A DNA stretch of 64,000 nt, taken from NCBI GenBank assembly GCA_014706295.1, contig JACSVZ010000002.1, forward strand, positions 20,684,994 to 20,748,993. The letters are read 5' to 3'. This DNA is from Lycocorax pyrrhopterus obiensis. Taxonomy: Eukaryota; Chordata; Aves; Passeriformes; Paradisaeidae. A model generated the notes under the pieces. That model was not told the DNA's origin. It made no database searches and was given only the letters and a program-made list of their open reading frames with translations. Shown one piece after another: positions 48,201-61,670 of the stretch (position 1 is its first letter; each line of letters opens with the position of its first letter). Position numbers and translations under genes: made by a program.

Positions 48201-49652
48201 AGGAAACTTATTCTAGCTTCCTTGATGAAAAGAGGTCTTAAGGAATGTGATGTAGCACTCACAAATGAGAGCAAATGGAAATTTCTGTAGTATGGACAAC
48301 CACTGACTTTTTAGCACTGTTTCCATGAAGTTTAAACTTGCCAGTGACCCAAAGACCTGATCTTCCATGCTCTCAAGGCTCTCACTGATTTGTATGGAAG
48401 ATGGGGCTGATAAGAAATGCGTGAAGGAATTGTTGACCTTTCCTACCCTTTCCTACAAATGCTCTTAACTCTTCATAGAATAAAAATAACTGTATTAGAC
48501 TTTAGATTAAGAACTCAGGCCTTGCTCCAGACATGAAGTTACTATGAGATGTTAGTTGCATCCCCTTCACTCTACAGGAGGGCAGACATTGTACTCAGCT
48601 TTATTATAACTACTTGGTGCTGTGTGCTGAGTGGCCACGTCGTGTTAATTCACACGCAGGCTGGGCAAGTTAATAGTGGCATTTCTGCATCACAGAGTAC
48701 AGTTAGAACGACCAGGGCTTGCTGAAGTACACTCCCTGTGGGAAATGATGTTTTCTTGGGTAGCTGAATAAATTATTTCTCATTTATTTTACATCTGTGC
48801 CAGGTTAATAATAATAAATGGATTTTGTACCTGTTTATGACACTTTTGCAAGACTGAGCCAACATCAGTTTGGATTAGGGATCCTTGACCAAAGGTTAGG
48901 AAGGACCTTTCAGTTCCCTCTATTTCACGTGAAGAATATTCATTTTTAGGGATTGTGGGCCTCCAGTGCTGTCACATGCTGTGGAATGAATATTGAGATT
49001 AAATAGATTTCTAAAGATAGAAACACTGACAGTGTGCTAATATTTCCACTGTACCTCTGCAGAAGCTGACAGTGTCCTTGCACAACTGCATCACAGCATC
49101 ATTTGATTAAAGTCCACCTGGCTGCTTTTATTCCTTTTTCTTCTCTGAATCTCTAATGTTGCATCCTCCTTCAGGATCCAGTGCTGCCTTGAGTTGGTTA
49201 TTTGTCTTTATCCTGTGGAGTGCTATGCAGTCCTGTTTAGTGTCTGTTAGGGAGTTTGTGTGGCTGTGAATCAAACACTGCTATGCTTGCAGCATAGTAA
49301 AACATGCTCTAAGCGACTGGGTTTACACCTCAGGGAAGGCTGCTTGGTGTGATATTCACGTTGCCTAACTGGAGGTGCTAAAGCTGGTCTGCAGCTCCAT
49401 GGTGACTTAAGCTGGAATGCCTGTTCTGTCCAGTCCCTGTTCTTGTGCTGCACCTCTCCCTTCATGCCATGTCTGGCCTCAGCCTCATCACACGCCGAGC
49501 TGTTTTGGCACACAGATGGCGAAACCCCACCGTGGCAACAGAATGAGAAAATTGGTCCATGCCAAGAGACGGGGGAATTTCGCAGTCAAAGCAAAGGGGC
49601 CAGTAAGACCATGCAGGTGGGACTGTAGGGACACAACAGGCGCCATTTGTTA

Positions 49653-49668
49653 TCCAACAGCTGTTGGA
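49653..49668. repeat. Perfect 16-bp palindrome
   Basis: TCCAACAGCTGTTGGA is fully self-complementary and centred on a CAGCTG E-box. It could be a hairpin or a bHLH-type site; it could also be chance. Confidence 0.5.
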
Positions 49669-52600
49669 CAGACCCAGGGTCCCCTGAAAGCTTGACCAAG
49701 TCCAGAAGGTAACATCTCTGAGGGTCTGCCTGGTCAGAAGGCAGAGACGGGCCCCTGCTAGGGGGATTAGCAGCACAGCAGCTGTTCTGGTGGGCCGGAG
49801 CCCACCTCACCCTGTGGTGCCAGAAGGTGCTTAAGGCACCTACACTAAGGACTCTTGGTGCCTACACTGCTGATTATTGCTCACCCTTCTCTCTTTCCCA
49901 TTACAGTAATTTTAACAAGCTGTTGACCACCGGCAGATTCAGAAGTTATAAGCAGAAAAAGTTCTTAGTTCACTGATTGTAAACTTGCACAAACTTGCTT
50001 GTTATTCAGCATGCCTCTGCTTTCAGTCTCTTCTAATCCCAGCATCTAAGACAGCATCTGCAGAGAACAGAGGTGAACGAGGCCTGGGCGGTTTGAGACC
50101 AGTTACTCTCACTTTGATTCTCTTTCCTTTGTACAGTAGTGAGATGACTGACATACCACCATGCTTGACAAAAGATGAAATTCTCTGTCTTGTGTGACTC
50201 AGGAAAAGAAACTAAATTATCTAGGTGACTTTGAACATTCTGTGGCTCTCTAAATTACTAGCAAAATATTCCTGTTGCTAGGTATTAGTTGATTTTATTC
50301 AGTGCAAGTATCTGGATCAGTTAATTCATCTGGGTTAATTGATCATGTGCAGCTTGAGCCTGCACAGACTCCATGGTGGAGCTGTAGCCTAACAAGGCCA
50401 TCCAGGTTTACATCTATTTGACCTAGAGATCTTTTTTTGTTCTGTCAGTTGCTCTCCTGTGACAAATTTGTGGAGGGAGGTCCTGAATATCCATGCAGTA
50501 TCTCCTCCAGGGACACTCTGGTCCACAAAACACACATCCACCTGTATACAGGAGTCTGTGAGATGAAGCCCAAGGAGTATTCTGTGGAGTGCTTTATTCT
50601 GAAACAGCTCTATCTCAAACAGCTGATAGCCACTTGTTGCATGCTTTGAAGCAGTAGACTTCTTACACATGAGCCTTTTAGTTAAACATATCTTAGTTTA
50701 AAATATTCAAAGCCAGGTAATCCTTCATCTTGTGGTACTTCGGCAGCAGATCTCTTTAATCTCTAGGTCTGCTAGCCAACAACAGTGACAAGGGGGCATG
50801 TAGTTACTCTAGAAGGCCCAACACTCTTTATTTTGAATTCTGTCATTTTAGACAGGATCATCATTCTCTGAATTTCTGGACAGAAAAATTTCAAATGCTG
50901 CCAGTCTCTCAGGGGAAATCCTTAAGGCTTTTCACCTACAGCATACAACAAGTGGGCAGATTTATATTTATTAAGCTTTGTTCCAGATTTTCATAAAGTA
51001 TTTAATTGGCTCGAAATTATCATTATGATCAAGTAGAGCAGAAACGTTCCACAGCATGCCACTAAACAAAGGGACTATTGCTGTTATTTTGTGGTCTCCT
51101 TTCATAAGGGCACATTTCAGAATACCTTCCTATTCTGGGAACGCGGCTCACCAGGGGAATGACCCAGGGTTACTGGGTTGCAGCTACAGGGGTAGCAGCC
51201 CATCCGTGTGCTCTCGGTGTTGAGCAAATTCCAGTAGTACAGCAAGAGTTTAACATGATGGGAGAACATCAGCTTGAGTTAGCCATCGACCAAGGAGTAA
51301 GTGCAGGACTGTGATGTGTGGTGATTGAGCTCACATCGCTCTGAGCATGAGCAGTAACTGCCCTTGGGTGGCAGGTGCTGGCAGATACTGGTTTAAGATG
51401 AAAACTGTCTGGCTGTGAAACACAAGGAGTGGCATCTTCATGTTGCCATCAAAAGAACATTTGCTAAATCCTAATGTACCTTCAGCAATACATCAGTATT
51501 TGTTGCTGCACTGGGTACTTCTGTGTCTTGTCTTTTTTTTGTCTTTTCTTCAGTGAGGGAGAAAACTTGCAATGCATGATGGAAGTATTTAATGATCCCA
51601 TCATGGTTTCAAGGCAAGAGCCCATCAGAATGAATCATGCAAATGGTTGTGACAGGATAGCCTATTGTCAATATTGCTGAGTTTAAATCCCTCACTATTC
51701 ACTTTAGTCCCTGACAAGAGGAGATTCTTCACAGCAAGTCTCTAGGTCAACAACGTGCTAGGCTTCTCAGCTCTTGGCTTGGCTGTGAGATATTTCCCTA
51801 AAAACACTTCCTCCTTGGTGTATTTATTGTCAGTGTTTACAATACAAACCCATTCTTGTGACATTGAAGTGTAGCAGCTGACATTTCTGCATTTTTATAT
51901 GTACTATTTATATAGTAGCTTCATATGTATTCTTTATGTTAATATTCTTGATATTCTTTTGTTTGAGTACCTAATTAAAATTATTTTAAATATTCTTCTT
52001 TTTTAATGCCACCAGAGTAAAGTGTGTGGGAAGTTACATAATGTCACCTAAAAAAACAGTCAGACAAGCCAAAATAATTTTAAGGGTATTTGACTGATTT
52101 CTGGAGGAGTATTTTTGTTAGTCATTTGGACACTTGCATCTTAGATTTACCTTTCTAAGATAGGCCTAAGAGGCAACCTCCACTTCTGATTTAGTTCAAG
52201 ATCTGCAAGTGACGAAACAGGTAAATGGAGAGGTCCTACACAGGGCTGCTCCTCAGGGATGGCAAATGTGTGGCTTTTCAGAGACTCGTCCATGTGTCAA
52301 AATGTAATTTCATTAAGTTACCATGATAGCTTTTGCCCAGAGGTTTCATTGTCTCTTAAAATGTGTATTGTTTGCATTTACTTGAGCTCCATTCTTTCCA
52401 ATGCAATTGTCGAAGCAGAGCTTATTCCCTCGTGGAGCTGGTATAATTGTGCTCTTCCACATGCGCCAAGCTCTCTGTGAAGCTGCTAGTGTAGGCTCTG
52501 CTACTGCTGTTCCAAAAAGGTTCCTCAAATTCTCTCAGTGCTGAACTTATTTATGTTTTCAGATGTGAACTTGGTATTGTCTGAGTAGAATGTGTGCAGC

Positions 52601-55600
52601 ATAATACAGAAATGTCTCTGCGCAGGGTTTAGGAGGAGGCAGGAGCCCCTCAGCCGTGTGTGTGCTTTTATTACAGAAAAACAAGATGAAGTTGTGTTGT
52701 TGAGTCATCTGTTACAGCTGATTTAATTTGTACTTTGTTTTCAAGTTTTAAGTGCCTGATGATTTTTTTGTCAAGGAGGCAATGGTTTCACTGTTATAAG
52801 GCATACTTAGAATTCTGTACTTGTTACCTGTTCTGTAATAGAATATTTTTGCAATTTATGTTTGGAAATAAAGACTTATTAGGCATAATTGTGGTGGGTT
52901 TTTTCTTATGTGAATTTCTGAGGCTAAACAATCAAAAATATGTCTCCTGAGGCAGCAGCATAGAAAATGCATTAGTCTGAATCCTCTGGAACGGTATTAG
53001 CAACTGACAGTAGAAATGCAGACAGTTCCTTAAGATTGTGCAAGGAAAAAAGCAGGCTGTGCTTAAAAGCAGGTGTAGGGAGTTGGGGCACTGGTGCATG
53101 TGCAAATATCTCTTGCTTAAATGGTACCTTCAGGTGATTTCAGTCTTTTCTGTTCTTGAATGGCAACACAATTAACCATCTTCTTTTTCTACTTCTAATG
53201 ACTTGAAATACTTGTCAAAAATTATTTATTGAAGAAACATCAAACAAGGAAAGGAACTAAACAAGAAAATACAATTGTTACCATCTTCCTCTGAAAATAG
53301 CTCTTAAATTTGAAAACTATCTCTAAAAATAACTAAATGCTTCAAAAACAATGATTAATGGAAAATGTTTAAACTATAGATGCAAGAATTTTTTATACAA
53401 AATACTGACCAGTACGTGTCTGATAAATGTGTATCTAATAGATTTCTATGCATATTTTAGTTGCTTATGTTGGGATTTTTTCTTGATATAGGTTTTGGTC
53501 ACATATGAAGATGCTTGTAGTGAATGAATTTCAAACAGATAAAATTCAGAGAAAGAGTTTTCCCTCCAAGTGTTTACTTTTTACTTTTGGGCAGAAGGCG
53601 GCCGTAGAACTTCTGTGCTGCTTGCTGTGACTTCTCCAAATAGAAGCTGACTGCCTCGTTGAATCAGGTCAAATATGTACATGCAGCTGTTTTGTGAGGA
53701 GGACTATTATCCTTTAGGGCCCTCTAGGGACTGAACTGCAATTGCCAAATTTTATTGCAGACAGAACAGAGGTTTAGAGCTGAAAGCTTTTATTTGGGCT
53801 CATGGACGATCAAGTGGCTTCTGCCCGAAGATTAAGATCTGGATCTTTGTGGCCTACCTCCTTCCCATAGTGCATGAGTCTTTCACTGATGATCAGAACC
53901 AAAGCGTTTATTTTGTTTGCTGTGCTGACAGCTGGACTTGCATATATGAGTGATGCAGATGCAAATGTGTCCTCATAATCAGAGCAGGTTCTAAATCAGA
54001 AGTGTGATTTCTGCTGAGGAAAGTGTTGTAGATTGAGATTAGCCATCTCAAATATTTATGAACAGCCAAATGTTGAAAAAGCAGCACTGCCAGGTGATTA
54101 GGGCTGCTTGTTCGAAGCACAGAGCAACTGAGTGCAACCCTAGACGAAGCATTGCCTTTTCATCATCCCCTGTTTAGAAGGGGAGCAGTCTGGGAAAAGT
54201 GGTCTGGACAAGAGGAGAGTGGGAGGGAAGTGGTTGTGCACTGAGGTTATGCCTGTCGCGTAGTTGTTGTACCTCGGATCACACCAAGCACAGACCATGC
54301 TCCTAGGGGCAGAGCACCTACCATCAAGATGGCATTCCTGCTGTGGGAAACACTTGGTCACTGGTGTTAGAAGGGCTTTAGAAGCAATGCTCCCAAGAGC
54401 AATTATATGGTTCAAGACCAGGTTAAGTTTTCCTCTTGCCTCTGTTAGGCAAAAAGTGTCTTGTGAAGATTTTACAACATGAGGGCACTGGCTTAGTCCA
54501 GAAGAAGAGAATGGCCAAAGCCCACAAGCTGAAAGCCACGGCAGTGGGCTAGGGGATCTGGGATCACAGCCACAGCACAGCCAGCAGCTGGAAAAATACA
54601 CATATGGGCTGAGGAAGTCATCAGCATTTTAAAAGGAGAGGAGAGATTGCCTCCTTCTCAAGGATCCCAGTATGCCCATGTTCTGGTAACTACATATGCC
54701 TGGGTTTTGAGATACATGGCTAAGTTTTAGCTCGCCTCTTCCATCCTGTATCAAGTGCCTGTGTCATCCTCACTCTGCACCAGAGCAAATTAATACTAAA
54801 TAGGAATGTTAAGGTCTTGTGGCCACTGCAGACTGGTAGATGGAACCATCTGGTTAATGGAGATACCATAATGAAAGCATTAGTTCTTAAGTGTAGCACT
54901 GCAGATCTTTTTTCATGTAAGTGAAAAAAAAGAGGCCACAGCGAGGGCTGAATTTAGGCTGCTGTCTGTTTTCTACAGCACAGGGAAGCAAAACTGAATT
55001 AGTCCAGGAGCTCACATACTGCTGCTGTCATTGGAGTAAGAAATGCTCGATGTGCTGGGAAAAATATATAAGCATTAGAAATGGAATAACTTTCATATTT
55101 GAAATTACTTTTATTAGGTAATTTGAGAGACTTTTAAGGCAAAAATATTCTGACTGAATTTTAAGCACAATGCTGCTTGTGTAAATCCAACCCTGCAGGG
55201 ACATCGGTTCTTTTTGTTTAGCTTTTAATCTTTGTAAGGCCAAAAATTGCTCTTTTATTAGGTGTAGAGTTTTAACAAAGTAAATTCACTCAGTAAAGGT
55301 CCCTCAGTTTGAACTGCCCCTTTAATACTGATAGTTTCTCTGGAACCGTATGCATTGTGCAAAACCTGCTGTGAGCCCAAGCAGGTCCCCAGGAGTGGGC
55401 TGCAGCCTCCCACTGTGTGTGCCCTCTAACAGAGCTCGGACACAGCTCCTGCCTCTGGGCTGCTACCAGCCCCCACCCTCGGGTTCCTGCCTGGAAGGTA
55501 GGAATGATGGGTCTGAGTCGCCTGTAGGAGGGGAGGAGTTGAGGTGGGTGGTGCCATGCTGTCTCAGTAAATGTCCTGAAGTTGGATTATGATATAAAAG

Positions 55601-55649
55601 AGAAGCAAAAGGACTCTTACCCTGGCTGGATTTTAAATTAGTTGGTTCT

Positions 55650-55720
55650 CTTTAAAAAACAAAACAAAACAACAACAACACCAAAAGCCCAAACAAACAA
55701 ACAAACAAAAAAAACCACAA
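55650..55720. repeat. A/C-rich simple repeat
   Basis: Runs of AAAAC, AAC and (AAAC)n units with almost no G or T. Low-complexity sequence. Confidence 0.8.
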
Positions 55721-58700
55721 GGTTTTTTGCAGTCTCAGGAAAGGCTTCAAGGCTGGATCAAAAAAAAAGACTGATGTTCTCTGACGCATTGGAGTAGAAG
55801 AGTAAGAGACAAGGTTTAAGATACTCTGGATATGCTTGTGTGTGATACATCATGGAGAAATGTTACAAAGGAAGGATGAGGGGGTGTGATTATTAAGAGG
55901 CAGAGGGAGTGACCTAAAATGGAAGATTGCAGTACTCTGGCATTGAATTCACAGTTCTCCATCAAATGTAGGTGTAAAATAACTGCTTTTTGAAAAGCCG
56001 AACATGTTGAAGTACTGAATGGGTGAGAGTGGGAGGCAGATGGGTATCTCACCTTGCTGTAAAGCTGAGTGAGGTGACAGGAGTAAATAGCCCCAGACTC
56101 ATCTCACCACCCACAGTCTCCAGTTCAGGATAGGGAGACTTGTATGCCAAGCTCCATGATCCTTAAGTACAGAAGGCTCCTTCATAGTCAGGGTGACTAC
56201 TTTATATATAAATTCCTACATCATAAACACCTACATTTACTAGATCAGTCCCATCATGTCCTACACTTTCCCTATCTACATTGAATGTTTTTTCAACAGT
56301 GCCTGAATCATAGAGCTCTGAACTCTGTTGGCCCTATTCACTTCACTGTAACACAGATAATTTCTAGGGTGAAATCTCTTTTCCAGAATACATGTAACAT
56401 CTTTCAGAAGAGTCTAAAATAGGAACTCTAAGAACATTAACGTAGAGCACTTTTCAAGTTCATATTTCTTGCAGTCCATTAAAGTGAAGTGACAGCTGAG
56501 GTGTGACGTAGTAATTATACTGATTGTATTGTATGTGCTCTTCAGGAGCCGAATGATTTGCTGAGGATATTAATTTCAAAAGTCAGACAGCAAGGGATCA
56601 GCTGAGATGAAAAATCACTGCAAAGTGACCTCAGACCAGGGGAAGAGAGGGGAGTGTGGCCCAGCTGAAGAGTTCAGTGCTGTACAGTCTAGCAGTGAAC
56701 TGAAGTAGATGCATTTTGACACCAAAGGTGGTTTCCATGGAACTGACTGCAGGTGTCATCACTGCAGTTCAAAGTCACCACTGTGGGTTCCCTTTATGGT
56801 CTTGGAGAGAAGTGGAGTATAATACAACCGACTTGTTTAGGTGTCTAAATTAGCATGTGATAAATCCTAGATGCCCTGGTTTATGGAGGGAGTGTGTGTG
56901 TGCTGGCCCACAGTTCAGTGTTCCACCCTGAGGGAGGGGGTGAAATGCAGGTGCAACTCCAGACTGAGCTACCACTACCTTATTCATGCACAGCCGTGAC
57001 TGAGGCCTGATCATTAATACACCTCGAGACCAGGGAAATAGTACCTAAATAATAGCAGACTGTATAACATCCCTTGGAGACAGCATATAATGAGATCAGG
57101 TTGATAAGGATTCTCTGAAAGAGAATAGGTATAGATTAACCTTTGTGAATAACAAACCTAGTGAGCTTAATTTCTTTGACCTCTAAAACAATTTTCATGG
57201 TCACAAAAAGTTAATCAGAATGTAAAAGCTCTTTATCAAGTGTTCACTGTTGAAATCAGTATTGGATTTGTGTACTTGAACTGCTGTGCAGCCCTGAATA
57301 GACACATTAAAAGTGGTTTAATCCGATTGTACTTCGGCTTTAGCTTAGTTTGTCAATCTAGCAGTGCAAGTCAAACAGCTTTCACTTGGGGATTTTCACT
57401 GCTTCGCTTGGATAAATTCATTAGCAAGGCATAAAGTAACTGTGAGGGACTTTGGGAGCCATGGAGATCTTCCTGATGGAGCCAGAACCTGGAGGTAAGT
57501 AATAGCCAGAATCTGGATATCCACACTCAGAGAAAGATGTAAGCAGTAGTAAAACCATGATTTTGTGCTAACAGGGACACACCTCTCCACCCACTCCCTG
57601 CCTCAATATGTTCCACATGGCTTCATCTGTCATTTGTCAGAAAAGGTGTCAAACTACTTTAATTCCACTAAAGTGTTGACTTGACCAAAAAACAATGTTC
57701 TGGCACCCCTAGACCAAAACAAAAGTCTGGAATCATCATAGTTATCACTGCTAGTTACTCACAGACTTCATGGGAAAACACAAGCAGTCCCTGAGCTGAA
57801 GGCCCTGGGCTCAAGGGCTCTGAGCACATGTCCAAGGATCCCTGGTCCCTTGTGGTTTTGGCTGCTAAGGCTCAGCCTGTACTGAAGAAGAACCTGGCCT
57901 ATCCAGCCTGTCCCAGGGTAACCATCTGGGCTGCCTTCTGTAGTCAGAAACAGGCCCTTTATCCCATCCATCACAGCACTGTTATGCCCCCTTGAGAGCA
58001 GAGAGACAGTTTGAACAAGAAGTTTAGGGTTTTGGCAGCAAAAATAAGTGAAAAGATCACCTTGCTTACTGATAAGGGTTGTACCCTTGCACAGCACCAT
58101 TAACTGCATCAGTACTCCAGCCTGTGCAGCACAGGCACTATCCACAGGTGATAGTGAGAAGGGGTGCCAAGCAATTCATGGCCATCAGGAATCTCTTCTC
58201 ACTTTCCACACACCTGGAAATGAGGTGAGACATTGCAGTTCAGATGGAAGGACGCTTTTGTAGGGAACTTTTCCATCCTGATGTAGTGGGAGTAGACAGC
58301 AATGCCTGGTTTTCTCTATGGCAAAGCACTTAGTCCTATATTATTCCCTCTTTGAAATGGGGACAGTAATGCTTGGTCATCTCCCAGTAGTATTATAGGA
58401 GTAGATAGTACATCTTGAGATTTATTTATGTCCTGTATGAATGGAGACCATGCATGACCTGCAGACAGACCGTATTTCCTGTCCCTGAAAATGGCAGTTT
58501 ATCTCTGGCTGCTGTTTCACAGCTTAATCTATACTTGGTTGGCTATGACATAAAGCACAACTGGACAGTGTAGACATATAGTACTCTTACTATGAAATTT
58601 AAATTACAAAGATAGAAAACATCAAAAGATCAGGGAGATAATTTAACATTTTCAATCAGCCTTTCTCCTGCATTTTCTTACTATTTAAGTTAAACCAGAA

Positions 58701-59429
58701 GTGTTTCTTTCCTCCTGTAGTAATCATCCATCTCCAAGAAGTGAAAATACTCTTGCAAAACTAATAAATGAGAATCTATTTGCAAAGATATTTATTTATG
58801 CGCCTGGCACTTCAGGGTGCTTAGAGGGTAATCTCAAACTGTGAGCTCTGCACTGTGTAAATTTAGAAGCGATTTTTCTAAATGTCAAGTATTTATTACA
58901 TGAAAAAAACACTTGGAGTGTAGAGCAGGTCCCCAGTGATATACAATGCATTTGGGGAAGGGTGTCTTGGATGAGCAGAAATAATATTTGAGAGATGAAA
59001 AGCAAATCCTCTATTTGAAATTGCTTTGTGTACATGGAAAGGAGCTTGGACAAAGGTAGAAGGCCAGTTCAGTTCTTTGCTTTGTCTCATGCATAAAATA
59101 GTGGTTTTCCAAACCTTTATAACCTTTATACCAATCTGTCTTTTCTCATCCTGCAGCACTTCTACCACCTCTGCTTCTCCTTCTTAGCCTCATAACAGCT
59201 CCAGCAGGCTCCATTCAGACTACAGAATGCAGAATTTATTCGTGTAGGATTTTACCCACATAATGCCTTACTTTAATGTCAACATATCTTTAAGTGTGAA
59301 GCAGTAAAGTGAAACTCTCCAACTACCAGCTGATGATGTGAAATATAAGGGACACTGATCTATTGTGAGAAGCCTGTGATGACTGTTGTTTTGCATGGAA
59401 ATATGAGAAGCATCAGAAGCAAGGGAAGG

Positions 59430-60540
59430 AACAACTGAAGGTGGCCTTACAATGACATCAGCCAGCACCCTCAGCACTCAGTGGTACATCCTCTTGGGGC
59501 CCAGGGGTTTATGTTTGTCCAGTTTGTTTAAGTGTTCTCTGACCTGATTCTCTTCCACCAAGGTACATCTTTTGTGCTTCAGTCTTTCACGCTGGTCTCT
59601 GGAGATTCCTGGGAATTTTGTCTTTTTAGCAAAGGCTGAGATGAAGAAGACATTAAGTACCTCAGCCTTGTCCATGTCCTGTGTCACCAGAACACCTGCC
59701 CCTTTCAGCAGCAGGCCCACATTTTCAAGAGTCTTCCTTTTGCCACTTATGTATTTATGGAAGCTTATCTTGTTGCTCTTTACATTCCTTGCCAGACTCA
59801 ACTCCAGATGGCTTTGGCTCTTTCCTAACCATGTCTGTTTGCTCAGAAGGTGTTTCTACATTTATTGCAGGTTACCTGACCCTAATTCCACTTTCTGCAT
59901 ACTTCATTTTGAGGTCTGAGTTTTTCCAGAAACTCCTTAACAATACACACAGGCCCCCTGACATTTTTGCTTGACTTCCTATTCTTTAGGATGGATTGTT
60001 CTTAAGCATAAGGAAAGTGATTGCTGAATATCAACCAGCTTTCTTGGACCCCTCTTCCCTTTAGGCTTCTATCCCATGGGAATCTTTCAAGTGGATCCCT
60101 GAAGAGGTCAAAATGTTCTCTCCTAAATGCCAGGGTTGGGATCTTGGTCTTTGCCCTGCTGTCTCCTCTCAGCGTACTTAACTTCACCATCTCTTGGTCA
60201 CTGCAGTCAAGGCAGCCTTTGACTCTCACATCCTCAGGGAGCCTTCCCTTCTTTATAAGTGTGAGGTGCAACAGGATACCTCTCCCTACTGGCTCCTCTA
60301 TCCCTTGGGTCTGGATGTTTTCATCAATGCTCTCCAGGAACCTCCAAAGTTGTGCTCTTCCTCCAGCAGGTACTGGTATGGTTACAGTCTGCTGTGAGGA
60401 CCAGAGCCAGAGAATGGGAGGCTGTGAAAGGCCTCATCACTGGTTCTTCCTGATCAGAGCAGACACCTTCTGCAACAGGCACCTCCTTCCCCATGGAGGT
60501 GCCTGATACCTTGGGCTGGGCTGCTTCATCTGTCATTCCA
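59430..60540 (-). mobile_element. Decayed CR1 LINE ORF2 fragment, minus orientation
   Basis: Read on the minus strand from about 60540 down to 59430, pieces in different frames follow the CR1 ORF2 order. First comes an endonuclease-like part (DQEEPV, then ALVL-ADCNHTSTCW), then SDQEMVKLS, LAFRREHFDLFRD and GVQESWLIF. A linker and reverse-transcriptase N-terminus follow (VKSNKISFHKYISGKRKT, DMDKAEVLNVFF, VREHLNKLDKHKPLGP, RVLADVI). Frameshifts and stops break it, so it is dead. The 3' half of ORF2 and the 3' terminus are missing or unrecognisable below about 59430. Confidence 0.88.
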
Positions 60541-61074
60541 CAGCAGCCTGCCCTGTTCCCTGGCTGGGGGAGGTGGGACAGTCCCTGATGGTTAAGTCAT
60601 TCCCTGTCAGCCCATGCGGGGAGTGTCTACAGTACTTGTTCATCTGATGACAGTAAGTCAAGGTCTGTGGATAGAGGTCCTTTTTGTTATTAGTCCCTCT
60701 AATAAAGTTGGGGGGAAATGACAAACTTTCATCTGAAAGCTTTTCTTCATGTCTGAAATAGATGCTGTGAAGTTCAAATCAATTGCTCCAAGTTCAGTTA
60801 GGTACATAGGAACTCTACTACCTACAGAGGAAAAGGCAGGTAGAGAATTATGGGTTAAAGAAGAGAAAACCTAAAATCATATCTTGCAAAGGACAGAGAG
60901 AGACAAGTAATTTACAGCGTGTGAGGAAAGTGGAGAGGTTAGTGGTGGAAAGGATATAGTAGTTGCACAACACACACAAAACCCCAAAAACAACCCCAAA
61001 AAACCACAACAAACCCTTGAAGCCAAAAATATGAAAATGCTGTTTAGACACAAAGATATTTTTGAGATGCTATA
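60541..61074. other. Between CR1 fragment and solo LTR
   Basis: No feature recognised except A/C-rich low-complexity sequence at 60965-61015. The first 150 bp could be more of the decayed CR1, but I cannot confirm it. Confidence 0.4.
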
Positions 61075-61670
61075 TGTCCTGGTTTCATGTGGGAATAGAG
61101 TTAATTTTCTTCCTGGTATCTGGTATAGTTCTGTATTTTGGATTCCATATGAGAATAATGTTGATAACACTCTGATGTTTTGGTTGTTGCTGAGCAGTGC
61201 TTGCACTGAGCCAAGGACTTTTCAGTGTCTCATGCTCTGAAAGTGAGGAGATAGCTGGGACAGAGAGCAGCCAGGACAACTGATCAAACTGGTCAAAGGG
61301 ATATTCCACACCACAGAATCTCATGCTCAGGATATAAACCGGGGGGAGTTGAACTAGAGAGACTGAGCTCAACTCAGGGACAGGCTGGGCATCAGTCAGC
61401 AGGTGGTGAGAAATTGTATTGTGCAGCACTTTTTTCTCCTGAGTTTTATTCCTCTTTTTTTTCTTTTTGTAATCTTCCTTTTCATTGTAATTATTATTAT
61501 TAGTAGTAGTAATGTTTCCTACATTATCTAAATTATTAAACTGTTCTTATCTCACCCCCTGGGTTTTACCTTTATCTGATTCTTCTCCCCATCCCACCAG
61601 GGGTGAGGGGGCAGGGAGCAAGCAAGTGGCTCTGTGGCGCTGAGTTACCAGCTAAGGTTAAACTATGACA
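61075..61670 (+). mobile_element. Solo LTR, avian ERVL type
   Basis: Starts TGTCCTGGTTTCATGTGGGA and ends AAACTATGACA. It contains GAATAATGTTGATAACAC, GTTTTGGTTGTTGCTGAGCA, a TATA box in GATATAAACCGGGG, a T-rich and (ATT)n tract near 61436-61510, ATTAAACTGTTCTTATCTCA, and a purine-rich end. This order fits the long ERVL LTR family abundant in songbirds (TguERVL-like). Flanks CTATA and CCATA may be a worn 5-bp target duplication. No interior sequence remains, consistent with LTR-LTR recombination. Confidence 0.88.

Larger units (their letters stand above)
42211..59429. other. Downstream intergenic DNA
   Basis: About 17 kb with no recognised protein gene, RNA gene or transposon. Open frames up to 153 codons (54140-54601, minus) show no family features. 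Local oddities are a palindrome at 49653-49668, AC-rich simple sequence near 46608-46650 and 55650-55720, and slightly GC-richer patches at 49400-49850 and 55350-55560. In mammals VIM lies on the 3' side of ST8SIA6; no vimentin exon is visible here. Confidence 0.6.

Noticed and set aside
54140..54601. 153-codon minus ORF in the 3' intergenic DNA
   Set aside because: Cys/Pro/Ser-rich product without a recognised pattern; no poly(A) or promoter context; length is within chance range.
57768..58145. 125-codon minus ORF
   Set aside because: No family resemblance and no gene context; could be an unrecognised repeat.
59478..60506. ORFs on both strands as genes
   Set aside because: The minus frames are pieces of a decayed CR1 ORF2 and the plus frames are their shadows.
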